Assembly: GCA_001247695.2 (NCBI GenBank)
Contig: LGRX02028924.1
Span: 1-57,876 of the forward strand
Length of the DNA stretch: 57,876 bases
Direction of reading: 5' to 3'
Source: Cymbomonas tetramitiformis
Taxonomy: Eukaryota > Chlorophyta > Pyramimonadophyceae > Pyramimonadales > Pyramimonadaceae
Notes under the pieces: model-generated
What the model saw: only the letters and a program-made list of their open reading frames with translations
Told to the model about the DNA's origin: nothing
Database searches by the model: none
Shown here: in pieces, positions 1-12,100 of the stretch
Layout of the letters: the number at the start of each line of letters is the position of its first letter
Numbering within the stretch: position 1 is the first letter of the stretch
Position numbers and translations under genes: made by a program

Positions 1-134
1 GGGGGCGGGCTTGGAGTATAGACTGAGGAGCCGAGCGCAGCAGACGGGCAGTGGAGGTGTGCAGGGTCTTCACGGCGGAATGGGATCCCCTATCGGGAGC
101 TGTGGGCCAACTGAGGGGGGGGGGCTGTGCTCAG

Positions 135-3100
135 GCGGAGGCGGAGAGCCTGCGGGAGCAGCTGGCGGCGGCCCAGAAGGCGAGCGCGGGCGAGAGGGGC
201 TCGGAGGATGCAGCGGCAGCCGAGAGCGCCTCGCCTGGGGGCGGGAGGCGCTCGCTGTTGGGGCGGGTGTTCCGCCGAGGCTCGCAGATGGAGCAGCCGA
301 AGGGCGCGCCGGACGCCGCGGAGGTGCGAATTGGCTGATGAGGTTGAAGGTTTATTGGTATGTTGGTGTTTTTGCTTGCATGAGAGAGGAAGAGAGAGCG
401 AGAGCGAAAGAAGAAGCAAATCAGCAGATGCACGTCGTGGCGCAAGCTTGTGATCAAAATCGCTGAGGAGTAGCCAATAAGAGGGGATATATCTCTCGGG
501 GTTCGTGTTCAAAAGAGTGCTAGGGCGCTCGCAAACTGCGTCGTATGCGCCCATCCTCGGGAGGAAAGCATGCGCTGCACCGCAATCGCCTTTTTTTCAC
601 CCAATCCTGTGCGGCGGCGGCAGTGGGCACATCGCGAGGTTGATCCCATAACCGCACACTGCCGGTGCGTATGCCCACGTGGGCGCACGTGAGACTCTGC
701 TATTGGCTGCAGGTAAAGGGCACGGCGGAGGAAACAGCGAGAGTCCAGGAGGAGCTGAAAACGGCGCAGCTGCAGAGGCGGCAGTCCCAGCAGGACCTGC
801 AGCGTGTGGAGCTGGAGAAGCAGAAACTCGAGGAAGAGGTGCAGCAGCACCAAAGTGAGGCTGAGCAGGTCCGTGCTCTACCCGACGCGCCTGGCAAACA
901 AGCCCTCGCTTGCCGTGCCGCGAGGGTTAGATACCGCATTATTTTGTGATGAAAATGGCCCCCCAAACCCTACGCATGCCCTGTGGTGCATGATGTCGGA
1001 TGCTGTTCAATCTTGGCTGCTCGGAGCGCGTGGCTGCTTGGGGTGCATGATTTCAGAGGGGGTGCACAATGGGCTACTTGGGAGGCGCATGGCTGCAGAT
1101 TTATCGGTTGCGCGAGGAGGTGGCGGCGCTGGAAGAAGCGTTGCAATGGGTGGAGGTGCTCCCCTGCGCCCTGCCATCGCCCTGCCTTCTGCTGGTCCTT
1201 CGATTGTGTTGGCGTAGGTGGCCATGCTCACGCACCGCCGGTTTGCGGTCATTGCAGGGTTCGACCGAGCTCAACAAGGATGGGTTGAAGCTCGTGGGCG
1301 GTGCAAAAATCAGGTGCGTTCTCACGCTGTGGACGCCGTGGCATGTGGATCATTGCCCATAACACAATCACCGTTGATATTCCCGTCATGTCTAGTTGAC
1401 GTCTCGCGCACCTACACGCCACGTGGCATCGGAGGTGCACTTCACGTGCCGACGGGGGAGGCGGGACAGCCGTGGGGCGCGGAGGGCGCTGAGTACGTGC
1501 GGCGAGGGTGCTGGCGGTGCAGGGGTAAAGATTCTCAGATCATGAAGGCGGTGAAGGGGCTGGAGGCAAGCATGAAACCGACCGGGAGAACCTCGATCAC
1601 GGCCGACACGGCGAACCTGCCTGAAGGCCTGTGGCAGCCCGGGGAGGAGTCTCCATCTCCGGCGCCCTACGCGGACTCCAGACCCCAGCGCCAGCTGTCG
1701 GAGAGGGACCAGCGGAGGCTCGATGACGAGGATGACCAGCTGCTGGCGCTGCTGCGCACACAGCAGGAGGAGGAGGAGCGCGAGGCGAACGAGCTGCAGG
1801 AGCTGGCGGAGCGGGCGCAGCAGGAAGCGGAGAAGCAACAGAGAGAGCTCGACAAGGAGCGCAAAGCTCGCCGCCAGAGCCGGTGCGCGCCCCTCGCAGC
1901 TGTCGCCACGTGGCGATCTGCGAGTCCGCAGCGCCGCGTGGGCGCCTTGGGCTGCGGCGCTGCGGCGCGGCCAATCGGGAACGCAGGAGATCCTCCACTC
2001 GCGGGCGGGCCCACCGCTGGAGTGTCCTGGGGGACGAACAGCGGCAAGGCTAGTCGCTGCCGCGGCGGCGCTCGCAATGCAAGGCACGTACGCGCGCGGA
2101 GGGGCACCACACCATCCCGTGACAGCTGTTTGTCCGCCAGGACACCCCAGCAGTGGGCCCGCCAGCGAGTGGAGGGTGTCCTGCCTCCCCGATGGCAGCG
2201 CCGCAGCGCCGAAGCCAGGAAGGTGTGCTCGCTCTGTCGTGGAAATGCGGACTCGCAGATCGCTGCTGGGCAGGACAGTAAGTCGGCGGCGGCAAACGTG
2301 GCGGGCAGCCACCTGTGCCCGTCGTGGGCGACTTATGGGGCTGTGACACCGCCCCAATTACCCCCTTGCCTACTCCAGCTACCATTTCTGGTGGAGGAAG
2401 CATTCTGCCGCGGCCGCCAGAAATGTTTGCACGTCGCATAGAATGTGGATGGCATGTTCTTTTACGATTCCTACTGTTTGCTAATGGAAATGAATCCGAT
2501 TGGCGCGCAATGGGTGGCCACGTTTGAATCATGGCGTAAATTCGGCGGGGCCATTCGCGTGGCATTTGGCGTGATCGCATGTGACACACCGGTGGCGCCA
2601 TCCAGCAGTATGCGGAGGGCTGCTGCGCGGGCAAGTTGCCTGCTGCCGCAGTGTTACCCCAGCTGCGGGGGCGTTTGAGTGGCTCAGGGCGAAGTGGAGC
2701 AAGGCGGTTAAGGACTTGCAGGATCATGGGGAGGCGGAAAAAGAGAAGCGTGACGCCTCGGAGAGGTGCGCTGCGCGGCTCGTACGAGCCTGGCATGGCA
2801 CCGGCGGGCTTTGTCGGGGCCACATGCGACAGAAGCGCTGATCTCGGAGTCCCACTGGGGAGCCTCCGAAGCTCCGCCTTGATGCCGCGGGCGCTGCGCC
2901 CTGCAGGGAGGAGAAGCGCCTCCTTCAGGTTACATTGATTGCAATGTGGCTGTCCATCCGTTCACGAATTCCACCGGGTGCCAAATCCTGACCGCCGATC
3001 AGGTCCACCAGGCGCCAAACCCTGGCCGCCGATCAGGTCCACCGGGCGCCAAATCCTGACCGCCGATTAGGTCCACCGGGCGCCAAATTCTGACCGCCAA

Positions 3101-6100
3101 TCAGGTCCACCGGGCGCCAAATCCCGACCGCGAACGGATTTGCTTGCAGACTGTACTAAGCGGCTGTCCCTGCTCTACGAAGGCTGAGCTTGCAGCATAT
3201 GCAACTGATAGCAGCCAGATGGAAATGTAAAGGAGTGTAGAGGACTGCAGCGCTTTACGGGCATGGGGAAGGAGGTGGTGAGAAGGGCATGGGGGGGGAG
3301 GGTGAGCAGCCTTATACGGCGGGCAGAGGAGGCTGAGGAGAAGCTAGAGCTAGCGGAGCGTGAGCGCGGGTGGATGGAGGACGAGGTGAAGCAGCTGCAA
3401 GAGGATGCGGAAGAGGTGACCCTCTGCCCAGCCCGCTTTACGCCAATCCCGTTGCGGTTCTGTGACCTGACTCAGGGTGGGTGGACCGTGGGAACTGCTC
3501 GCACAGGTGGACCTCCTACGCCAGGAGGTGGCAGACCTGCGTGAAGCTCTCTCGGCTGCAGAGGTGACGGGCCACCCTAAAAGTCAGCATGGTGTTTCCT
3601 TGCCTACCGGGAGTGACTCGAGCCATAGCAGCGAGCTGGAGTCGGCGGTCTGAGCCAACCTCTGACGGCCCCTATGATGACAGGAGAGGAGGCAAATGCC
3701 CCAGAGCGGCGATGAGACGATAGAGCTCGTGGGAGTTGGCACGGGGTGAGACAACTCCCCATCCATAGTCGCCCACTGCGTCTCAGATGCACCCTAACCA
3801 TCTTCCATCCTTTGTTTATTCGCTTGCCACCGTTTGCTCGGGCTATGCTTTATCCGAGACTTCTCCCTTCCATCATTTGGGGACTCGCTCGAAAGGCGCC
3901 TACGCATCGGTTCTGATGCCGCCGGGCGCAGTTTAGATCGTCTTCGGGGCTGCCACCGCTGCACCCTTGGAGCTCGCGAATCTCCAAGGGGCTTAGTAGT
4001 GTTTCCAGTAGGAACTCTGGCAGGCGAGGCAAGGGTTGGGTTTGGGGAAGGCGGGGCAAGGGTTGGGTTTGGGAAGGTGGGGCAAGGGTTGGGTTTGGGG
4101 AAGGCGGGCAAGGGTTGGTTTGGAAGGCGGGCAAGGGTTGGGTTTGGGGAAGGGCGGGGCAAGGGTTGGGTTTGGGAAAGAAGCGGGGCAAGGGTTGGGT
4201 TTGGGGAAGGCGGGGCAAGGGTTGCGCACTGACAAATTGGGGCGGACTTCTCGCAGGAGTTGCACCTCTGCTGTGGTGAAGAAGGCAGTGCAGGCGCTGA
4301 GTTCTTGCATCGCGGAGGGCCGACAGCGCTCCAGCACGACGATCGACGCGACTCCGTCGATGGCAATGAAGTGGATGGCGGCCACCCCTGGGGTCTCTAA
4401 CCTCGGGTCCCCCCGAGCTCGCAGCGGAAGGTCGGCTTGCTGCGCCTTCTCCTCCTCCGCACAGCCCTGATGGGAGTCCCCCCCCTTCAGCCCTATGGCT
4501 TTATGTTATGACCACTCAGAACTCGTCGTCACCAGATCCCAAGCCACGGGAGCTACAGAGAGCTTGTCTCACGACAGTTGGTCCGCCTTGCGGAGCCACC
4601 GGTGCGACTATGATATGACAACTGGAGCATGTGTCACAACATTATACATATTATATTGCAGCGGACTCCCCTTATATGACTAGTGCATATTACCCGAGAC
4701 ATACAGTGAAGTGGGTTTCTAGACATACACTGGAGGCCAAAAAACTGGTTCAGATACCTTTGGCTCACGATCGTACATCTTGTACCATGTCGCGCAATAC
4801 CGCACTCCTTTGAAGCCTGTGGAGTTGGATGATGGCACCGTGCGCAAGTTTTCAACACTTTATCTATATCACTGAAATAAAGTATTATTGACTTGACTGT
4901 TGCCTTCTGAGACATCTGAGTGAAGCGCGGCTCATGAGACGCTGAGACACGTCGCCGGGTCCCTGCAGCGCTCCGCTTTCGCCAAGGGACCTCCATCACC
5001 AGTCACGCTCTGTAGCGGTGCCGCTATCGCCGGTGCGGGAGCCAGAGCCGGAGCCGGAGCAGGCTCCCTCCTCGCCGGCGGAGGGAGAGCGGTGCGCATG
5101 TCTCATCCCCCTCACCGCTCTCACCCTGAATCTCGCAAGGGAGGTCCTGAGGCTTGCAGCGCTGCTACAGGCACAGGTTTTGGGCAAGCCAGCAGCAACA
5201 CATGCCTTTGGAGGTTTCGTGGTGGCCACTCGTGTGAAGGGCTGTGGAGGGGGGCGGGCGCTGTGAGGGTTCGCAAATATCAAGGGGAGGGGTTTGCATG
5301 AACACCGTGGATGGTGCTGGGGTTGGGCGGTGGTGCAGGGGAGGGCTGTGTAGGCTGCAGGGAAGGGGGCGTGAGGTGAGGAGTGGGGGGCTTTGGGGGA
5401 TGCAGGCTGCTGAAGCGTGCTCAGGATGCGGAGTCCAAGCTGTCACAGCTGGAGAGCGAGTTGCAGCTGCAGAGGGAAACGGTGCGCGCCTCGCCAGAGC
5501 GTAGCGTGCGCCTCGCCAGAGCGTAGCTTGCGCCTCGCCAGAGCGTAGCGTGCGCCTCGCCAGAATGTAGGCCTCCCGGATGCTCCTGATGCAGTGAGGG
5601 TCTGTGCCGGGCCGGGCCGGGCACTCGCCATATAAGTTCAACCAAGAATGCCCCTGTGTCGAATGAATGTATCCACGCATCATTATGACCAGATCGGAGG
5701 CAGGCGTCGACGTATTGATGCGATCTTGGTCCCCGGACGCTGAAGATTCCATTGATGTCGCAGTGCAGCCACATGTTAAGTCGAGAGTTTTTCGCCATCT
5801 GTCTCCGACGCATTACAGCCACGTTGTGAGTCGGGATCTTTTCACCATCTTTCTCCGACGCATTCACTATACTGGGTCTTCCACGGTGATGCTCGAGCAG
5901 ATTGCACGCAAACAGGAGGCCGCCGAGTTGGCCAGGCAGGAGAGGCAGCAGGCAGCTGAGAAGGAGCAGGAGCAGCTGTTCGATCTGCTGAAGAGGCAGG
6001 AGGACGCCGAGACCCGAGAGCGGGCGGCGTCTCTCGCGGATATGGAAGCAGCTCAGATGCAGAACCACGAGTTTGCGGAGCAGCTGCGGCAGGTGACTTG

Positions 6101-9100
6101 AGCGATTGGGGGCACCCCGGAGCTGGCGTTGTTTGGCGCATCTTCCTTGCATGCTGTTGTGGTGATGGCACACGGCGGCGCCACGTCAAGCTCTCCGAGT
6201 CCCGTCAGTTTCTCCGAATATCTGATGTGCGATACAGCACAAGTGCGCTCCGCCATTGCGTGTTGTTCACGGGCTGCGCCATGGGTGCGGCGCGGCAGAT
6301 GGAGAAAGAGAAGGAGGCCGCCGCTCAGGTCAAGCTGCTCCGGCAGCAGGCGGCGGAGAAGGAGCAGGAGCGGCTGCTCGCGCTGCTGCACACGCAGGGC
6401 GAGGAGGAGACCAGGGAGCGGGCGGCGTCACACGCGCTGGTCGCAGAGCACGAGAAGACATGTGCTGAGATGGCGCAGCAACTGCAGCAGGTGACGCGGC
6501 GCACACTGGAGAGGACTGCACATTTTCGCCGTTTCCAGCGAAAGGACGGTTGGCATTCTCTTGCCGGGCTTCCGCCTGTACTAGGGTTGTACTCTGGGGT
6601 GAGCTGCAGACTTTCAGCCATATCCAAAAGATTGATGCAGGACAGCATGAGGAATCCTATCATGTATAGTCTTGGTTGGGATGAACGGACATTGAGCACA
6701 CAGGTCGGGACCAGCCTGATCTCCCCAGGCTGTTCATAGAGCAAGGCCCCGCGCCCCTTGTGTATGTGATGGGTGTTGAGCGCCGCTGGGGCTCTGCGCT
6801 GGTTTGCGCCTCGTCCCATGAGGGGCGCGGGGCGTGTGACCCTCCTTGGGGGGGGGGCGAGCATGGCGAGCCCTGGTGGCGGGCAAGAGCGCGGTGCACG
6901 GCACAGACTGCGGCGAGAACTGAGGCTGCGCCACGGGTGCGGCGCGTCAGATGGAGAAAGAGAAGGAGGCCGCCGCTCAGGTCAAGCTGCTCCGGCAGCA
7001 GGCGGCGGAGAGGGAGCAGGAGCGGCTGCTTGCGCTGCTGCACACGCAGGGCGAGGAGGAGACCAGGGAGCGGGCGGCGTCACACGCGCTGGTCGCAGAG
7101 AACGAGAAGACATGTGCTGAGCTGGCGCAGCAACTGCAGCAGGTGACGTGGCGCACACTTGATAGGGAGTTACAAAAGCACATCCTAGCGCTTCTTGGGC
7201 ACCTTTAGGGGCGCCTTTTTGTTGATATCTGCCGCCATAAAACGCGCCGCATCGCATTGGTGAGATGCTCGCCTCCGCTGAACACATATCGTGCCCGATT
7301 GGTCGTTTTTTTGTACCTTACTCGTAGTCGAATGCCCGTTGCACTTGAGCAAAGCATCAGGGCCGGATGAGATGCCAGTCGCAGCTGAACAGAGGTGTTT
7401 TTAGCTGTGTGGTGTCCTATTTGTTCCATTGACAGGATGTCGCCTTTCGCGGATCGGTTGAAGCGGCGCTTGTTATACTCTGTTTGCCAGACAGCGTGAT
7501 CGACCGATTTTCTAAACCAGGCGGATTCCACGGGGGCGGATGTCGATATTTCTTGTGTCACTCGATCCCAGCTACCAAGTCGCAGGGCCTCAATACTGCT
7601 CCCAACCGTTTCCCCAGCAGCCTCCAGTAGCTGCCAGGTACACCGATGGACGGAGTCCATACCGGTGTCCGCGCCTCTACGGGGTGCCTCCGCAGCCTGT
7701 GCAGTGCTCCTATAGCTTTCGTAAGTGCTCCACTCCCCACCAGGGGGTGGACGGCCCCGTTTGGTCAGGCTAATGCCGTCGTGTGCCCCAACGACTTCCC
7801 CCAGCAGCTTGTCAGATGTCTCGCCGGGCAAACCCCCTCCCTCCCCCCCCACCCCTGGTGGGTTGATCTTGTTTGTTTCTCCCCGGCAGTCATATGGCAG
7901 TGCGTCGACACCCCTCGCACCACAGCTCCCACCACTGGGCGTAGTATTAGGGCACCTGGGCTGAAACCTCGGAAGCAAAGCAGTCCATTCGGCGTGCCCC
8001 GCCGAGCGCCCATCGCCCGGTCAAACTAGTGATGACACGGCCCAGTGAAAACTTTTTGTGCTGAACGAAGCTTATTGGAAGTTGCCATACAGCTCTAAAG
8101 CTTTGTGAAAGTAAACAAGCGGTCTATCCATATTCGGTCAAACATCCCGAGCTTCATACGCACGTTTGTGACAGGCTGCCCTAATGCTCCTTATGCCACC
8201 AGGCCGCAACCCTTGTAACAGCCCTAATGCTCCCTATGCCACCTGGCCGTAACCCTTGTAACAGGAGCCGCCAGGCTCCTCATGCCTGTCCCTTCAATTC
8301 AATTTCCAAAGGAGACTCTCTGAAGCACCCCGCATCTCCGTTTTGCGAAGCGTGCTGTAGGTCACTTTCTTGCCGGGTTCAACAAAACTCTTCGGGCAGC
8401 TCTCACTCCCTAACAGCAAACTCCTACCACAACGCATTTCTTCAAGAACTTGCCGGCGTCTTTATTACGCAGCAAGCGCATTTCTTGGGCAGTGCGCCCA
8501 AGACGTATCTCATCGATGGTGTGCCTCCCGTCCCATGAGGGGCGCGAGGCGTGTGACCCTCCTTGGGGGGGGGGCGAGCATGGCGAGCCCTGGTGGCGGG
8601 CAAGAGCGCGGTGCACGGCACAGACTGCGGCGAGGAACTGAGGCTGCGCCACGGGTGCGGCGCGGCAGATGGAGAAAGAGAAGGAGGCCGCCGCTCAGGC
8701 CAAGCTGCTCCGGCAGCAGGCGGCGGAGAAGGAGCAGGAGCGGCTGCTTGCGCTGCTGCACACGCAGGGCGAGGAGGAGACCAGGGAGCGGGCGGCGTCA
8801 CACGCACAACTGGAAAGTGTTGCGACGCGGAACGCTGAGCTGGCGCAGCAACTGCAGCAGGTGACGCGGCGCACAGTTGAGAGGAATTGCGCATTTTTGC
8901 TGTTTCCAGGGGAGCGCGGATGGTGTCTTCTTGAGGGCCGTTCTATTGGTTTTTTTTGTACGGGTTGCAGGCATCGAATTTCGGCCATATCCAACGGATT
9001 GAGACACGTCAGCATGAGAAATCCCATCATGTATAGTCTTGGTTGGGATGAGCACACATTGAGCACACAGGCCGGGACCAGCCGGATCTACCCAGGCTGT

Positions 9101-12100
9101 TCATAGAGCAAGGCCCCGCGCCCCTTGTGTATGTGATGGGTGTTGAGCGCCGCTGGGGCTCTGCGCTGGTTTGCGCCTAGTCCCATGAGGGGCGTGAGGC
9201 GTGTGACCCTCCTTGGGGGGGGGGCGAGCATGGCGAGCCCTGGTGGCGGGCAAGAGCGCGGTGCACGGCACAGACTGCGGCGAGGAACTGAGGCTGCGCC
9301 ACGGGTGCGGCGCGGCAGATGGAGAAAGAGAAGGAGGCCGCCGCTCAGGCCAAGCTGCTCCGGCAGCAGGCGGCGGAGAAGGAGCAGGAGCGGCTGCTCG
9401 CGCTGCTGCACACGCAGGGCGAGGAGGAGACCAGGGAGCGGGCGGCGTCACATGCGCTGGTCGCAGAGCACGAGAAGACATGTGCTGAGATGGCGCAGCA
9501 ACTGCAGCAGGTGACGTGGCACACAGTTCCCCCCCTGCGCCGTTGGAAAATCACATATCAGATATCGCCCTCGGTGGAGTCACAAGGTTCTCCCCTCCCT
9601 CTCCCAAACCCCAATGGGCGAAGCGTTGATGATCATTAACGGTGGAGGAGGAACTTCAATTTGATTATCAATTTTGAAAAATCGATCAGGTTTGAATTCT
9701 ATGAATATAACCGGGATTTCAACCCCAGCTCTTTACAACACTTCTTGGAATGCTAACCACTCGAGCGCTCTAAGCTAAATGGTTGGCATATTTGAAACGA
9801 CATATGTATAATCTAATGGAAGATTCTGCCCCTTTTACAGGGTAGACGTGTGACATATTTGTTAGGAGAAATGCACTCCTCACACACGATGTATCTACAC
9901 TTTGTGCATTCCATTTTCACAGAGCATTGGTTGCAGTATGGGAAACTGTCACATATGTAACACTGGAAAACTACAACACACCACGGGATAAGATTGCATG
10001 TAAGGCAATGCGGAAACTCACCATCCTCAGGTTCATCCTCAAACTCTGAGGAGAAAGTACTATCGGACCAATCGGGGTGTCGGCCTTGCACCACCTGATA
10101 GAAAGCAATCATTATTGATTATTACACGTGCCGGGGGACTTGTGTTCTTTGACCCTGATGTGAGGTACTGACACATCGCTGTGAACGGGGACGGCCGCCG
10201 GATGGAAGTTGGCTTTGGGAGGCGGTTGTCCATGTGGTGCCATTCTGGCGGGCACTGCCTCTTGGAGAGCTCGGTGGATTCGTCTGCCTTTGCTGCAAGG
10301 AGAGGCAAAGGGTGGTGAAGTCCGCTTTCTCTGTTTTCTCTTGATTTTTGTGGGGAGCACTTAGGTGCCCGCATATTTTCATTTTTTACCATGGGGTGTC
10401 CATGCTGTGTGGTGTGACTGCATTCATGGCATAACCATGGACCAACGGGTCCCTCCATCGGCCGTGAGCCACTGGGGGGCATGCCAGCAGGGTCCGCTTA
10501 CTCCATAAGCCTGGGACCAACTATTGTTGGGCGATGATCGGTCACATCGTATCATCTTTCCATGCTGCTTTGCATCTGGGTTGGGAATATGTATGAGTTT
10601 GTGGTATCTTGTCAGGGCCCCGCCCTGCTCTTGATTTGCTTCTCACATCCACTGGGATGATGGTGGGCCAGCTTTTGTTGGCCGATCTCATGCTGATCAG
10701 TGTATATGACAAAACATATATACAGTCCCTACCATACGCCGCCTCCCATTTTCAATTGTTTCCGATGTTCAATTCTGCATCCAACATGCTACCTCGCCGA
10801 TTGGCGGAAAACAGTAATCACTTTCGATCACCTATTTCGTTGAACATTTATGTGTAAATAATTATGACATGACCGATGATAGCTATGACTGATGATAGGC
10901 ATGGCCAATGACATGAATGATTGATGACAGCTATGACCACAGATATCGCGGTGCACGGCACAGACAGCGGCGAGGAACTGAGGCTGCGCCACGGGTGCGG
11001 CGCGGCAGATGGAGAAAGAGAAGGAGGCCGCCGCTCAGGTCAAGCTGCTCCGGCAGCAGGCGGCGGAGAAGGAGCAGGAGCGGCTGCTCGCGCTGCTGCA
11101 CACGCAGGGCGAGGAGGAAACCAGGGAGCGGGCGGCGTCACACGCACAACTGGAAAGTGTTACAACGCAGAACGCTGAGCTGGCGCAGCAACTGCAGCAG
11201 GTGACCGCAGCGCGGCTCGCCGGCAGCCACTCCAGCTTTGCAGGGCGGCTCGCCGGCAGCCACTCCAGCTTTGCAGCGCGGCTCGCCGACAGCCACTCCA
11301 GCTTTGCAGCGCGGCTCGCCGGCAGCCACTCCAGCTTTGCAGCGCGGCTCGCCGGCAGCCACTCCAGCTTTGCAGCGCGGCTCGCCGGCAGCCACTCCAG
11401 CTTTGCAGCGCGGCTCGCCGGCAGCCACTCCAGCTTTGCAGCGTGGCTCGCCGGCAGCCACTCCAGCTTTGCAGCGCGCTGTCTTGCTAGGATTCAGGCT
11501 CCTTCCCCGGCATGCGTCGCTTGAATTCCATCAGACAGACCTCGGCCTCGCCCGGAGATCTCCTTGGGCCAATGGGAGCGTCTGTTGTTGCGCACCTGCG
11601 TGATCTCCGACGTGGCATTGCTGGCGGCATCCAAGGGGGCGCTCCCTTTTAGGGTTTTAGGGTTTTGTGCGTGTTGAGCCTGGTGGCGTCCACGGTATAC
11701 GCGTGGCCTGGAGGATAGGGGGGATTACTTCTTCATTTATAGCTTCGGATTTGTTGAGACTCCATCGGTCCATGCTGAGCACGTGCGGTGCACAGAGGCC
11801 ATCGGTCTGGGTCCCACATACGCGTGAAGCCTATGGTGCCATCCCTGCGCCCCTTGCCCTACAGGTGGCGCAGGAGCAGATAGAGAAGAAGCGCCGAGCG
11901 ATGGAAGAAGAGGAGAAGCTATTGGGCTTGCTGCTGGTGCAAGAGGAGGTGGCGACCCGGGAGCGGGCGGCAACGCATTCGCATTTGCAGGAGACAGAAG
12001 CTCAGAGGCTGCTGCTCGAGCAACAGCTGAATCAGGTGACGTGGCCTCGCAGCCACAGCATCACACTCACGTGTCCGGAGGAGCCGGCGCTCGGGGCTAG

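Larger units (their letters stand above)
5901..11200 (+). repeat. Six-member family of 192-nt coiled-coil exons
   Basis: Exons 5901-6092, 6299-6490, 6951-7142, 8669-8860, 9319-9510 and 11009-11200 are each exactly 192 nt, phase 0 on both sides, and encode the same 64-residue module. Landmarks are KEKEAAAQ, LLRQQAAEKEQERLLALL, EEETRERAASHA and AQQLQQ. The first copy (5901) is the most diverged; the other five are nearly identical apart from a variable stretch before AQQLQQ. Two versions of that stretch exist: one at 6299, 6951 and 9319, the other at 8669 and 11009. Because each exon is in phase 0 and a multiple of three, copy number can change without breaking the frame. The neighbouring exons at 11865, 12227 and 12948 (57, 50 and 57 codons) and the first ~60 codons of 13979-14226 are older relatives. 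Confidence 0.85.

Noticed and set aside
1392..2357. 321-codon minus-strand ORF
   Set aside because: Antisense of a coiled-coil exon plus the inverted repeat; no domain.
3794..4366. Pro/Asn-rich ORFs over the 27-bp minisatellite
   Set aside because: Translation of a tandem repeat in several frames at once.
7205..7978. 257-codon minus-strand ORF in an intron
   Set aside because: No recognisable motif or relative; kept only as a remark in the intron entry.
9700..9800. Functional tRNA gene
   Set aside because: A- and B-box-like sequences are present but acceptor and T-stem pairing fail by eye.
11138..11603. Repeat proteins in three frames over the 33-bp array
   Set aside because: The unit length is a multiple of three, so all frames are open; the array follows a splice donor.
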